From Clostridia bacterium (lineage in GTDB: Bacteria; Bacillota_A; Clostridia; Oscillospirales; CAG-272): a stretch of DNA of 7,510 nt. The position numbers were made by a program, and so were the translations under genes. The stretch lies in contig JAGDAM010000038.1 of NCBI GenBank assembly GCA_017959485.1, positions 1-7,510 on the forward strand. Direction: 5' to 3'. Positions 6,431-7,510 of this stretch are shown here, in pieces (the stretch's first letter is position 1; each line of letters opens with the position of its first letter). The notes beneath the pieces are model-generated. The model was not told the origin of the DNA. It made no database searches and saw nothing but the letters and a program-made list of their open reading frames with translations.

Positions 6431-7510
6431 TCAGCCGACGCTTTTGAAACCGAAATCAACGAGCAGCGGGCAGTGGTCGGTCGAAAGGAGAGCGTAATCG
6501 TCGGTAATCACCTCGAAGCGGCGGAAATCAAGCGTATCGCCCGACATGACAAGCGCGTGATCGATCGCGGCGGAATATTTTCCCGACGGCATCGTCTTTT
6601 TATCGTAAAGGCCGAGAGCGGTATTGAATTCGGGATACGAGTGATGGGTTCTCAGATCCTCCGTCTTCGCGGCCAGTCCGAATACGTCGGCAAAGCCGCC
6701 CGACGTCAGTATCGCGTAAGGATCGGATGAAATATTGCAGTTGAGGTCGCCGCCGATAATCACGGGACACCCGTGCTTCTTCGTCACCGTCGCGGCCAGG
6801 TCGCGGATCTGCTGCGCGTCGGCCAGTCGGCCCTGCGCGCCTCCCTCGTCGGATCTGTAGGCGAAGTGCGTCGACATCACGGCAAACAGATCGCCTTTGT
6901 TCGCCCGGAAGACGGCCCAGGTGATTGATTTGGACTGGTCTCCCTCTCCGTCGTTGTAAAGATGATATCCCGATTCGACGACGGTCAGCCGGTCCTTGCG
7001 GTAGATGAGCGGCGTGTAGTTGACCTTGTTCTTGTTCGTGACTTCAACGCTCACTTCGACGTAGCCGGCTTTGGACATCGCGCTGATATAGCTCGAGGCG
7101 CCGCGGCTGTTGGCCGAACACTCCTGCAGACCGATCACGTCGGGCAGGCATTCGGCGTGAAGCTCGGCTATCATACGGTTGCGGGTCGGAACCGGATAAA
7201 CCGACGTGTCGCAGTTGCCGAGTATGTTGTTAAAGATAATACGGTATTCTCCGTCGCGGCCGTCATAGTAATCGGGAACGTCCGCCGCAGACGAGGAATA
7301 GCTGAAACCTTCCTCAAGGACGACGTCTCCTTTGAGCAAAGTTCCGGTCAGATAACTGTAAGCCGCCTCGTAACCGTGCATGCAGGACGCCGAAACGGTC
7401 AGAACTCCTCCGCTCACGTCTAACCTGAAGCCGTGATCATCCGCGACCTCGGCGGACCCGCCGAACACGATTGCGGTATGGGTCTCGGAATAGGGAGCGA
7501 CTTCCGCCTG
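6431..7510 (-). CDS. Endonuclease/exonuclease/phosphatase (EEP) family protein (5' end cut by window)
   Basis: The frame stays open to the right edge, so the N-terminus is missing. The GTG at 7468 is a possible start, but the sequence before it (..ETHTAIVFGG) reads on as protein, so the true start is likely outside. The EEP fold begins near the segment YRIIFNNILG. It shows VIGLQE (metal-binding glutamate codon 7121-7123), STHFAYR, IIGGDLN (aspartate 6746-6748, asparagine 6740-6742), IDHALV and STDHCPLLVDF (aspartate 6476-6478, histidine 6473-6475), so the Mg-dependent phosphodiesterase/phosphatase site looks complete. Ahead of it are about 90 residues with IVFGGSAEV...GFRLDVSGGVLTVSA...GYEAAYSYLTGTLL, resembling the small alpha/beta domain found before some glycosidase and EEP domains. 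Members of this superfamily cut nucleic acids, phosphoinositides, sphingomyelin or sugar phosphates; the substrate here is unknown. It may be secreted, but no signal peptide can be checked. It is the first visible gene of the - strand operon. Confidence 0.87.
   Translation of the reverse strand, partial: QAEVAPYSETHTAIVFGGSAEVADDHGFRLDVSGGVLTVSASCMHGYEAAYSYLTGTLLKGDVVLEEGFSYSSSAADVPDYYDGRDGEYRIIFNNILGNCDTSVYPVPTRNRMIAELHAECLPDVIGLQECSANSRGASSYISAMSKAGYVEVSVEVTNKNKVNYTPLIYRKDRLTVVESGYHLYNDGEGDQSKSITWAVFRANKGDLFAVMSTHFAYRSDEGGAQGRLADAQQIRDLAATVTKKHGCPVIIGGDLNCNISSDPYAILTSGGFADVFGLAAKTEDLRTHHSYPEFNTALGLYDKKTMPSGKYSAAIDHALVMSGDTLDFRRFEVITDDYALLSTDHCPLLVDFGFKSVG

Overview
The window is a gene-dense bacterial segment with no RNA gene, mobile element, CRISPR array or long intergenic gap. 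It looks like a chromosomal piece of a GC-rich member of the class Clostridia (Bacillota), possibly an uncultured gut or anaerobic lineage. The support is a DUF6062-type protein, an MnmM/YtqB-type methyltransferase, a membrane-anchored VanY-type peptidase with a copper-amine-oxidase-like stalk, and AAAGGAGG-type ribosome binding sites. The taxon call is inference from family content; no phylogenetic marker is present.

Layout: two convergent blocks meet at a strong hairpin around 2740-2769. On the + strand are a DUF6062 protein (cut by the left edge), a tRNA/rRNA methyltransferase of the MnmM (YtqB) family that overlaps it by ATGA, and a 535-residue membrane-anchored D,D-carboxypeptidase-like protein with its own strong ribosome binding site. 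On the - strand, reading right to left, are an endonuclease/exonuclease/phosphatase (EEP) family protein (cut by the right edge), an EamA/DMT-type transporter, a CapA-like metallophosphatase-fold protein and an M20 amidohydrolase. Those four genes are separated by 9, 0 and 3 bases, so they almost certainly form one transcription unit whose promoter lies beyond the right edge.

The + block mixes tRNA modification with cell-wall peptide trimming and may be a housekeeping run rather than a pathway. The - block combines a secondary transporter, an amide-bond hydrolase and two metal-dependent hydrolase folds. This would fit uptake or export and hydrolysis of an N-acyl or peptide-like amino acid compound, but no substrate can be read from the sequence. 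I found no clear sign of a new defence, mobile or RNA system. The points most worth a second look are the four-gene - strand operon, the atypical last motif of the CapA-like protein, the N-terminal extension of the EEP protein and the architecture of the VanY-type protein.
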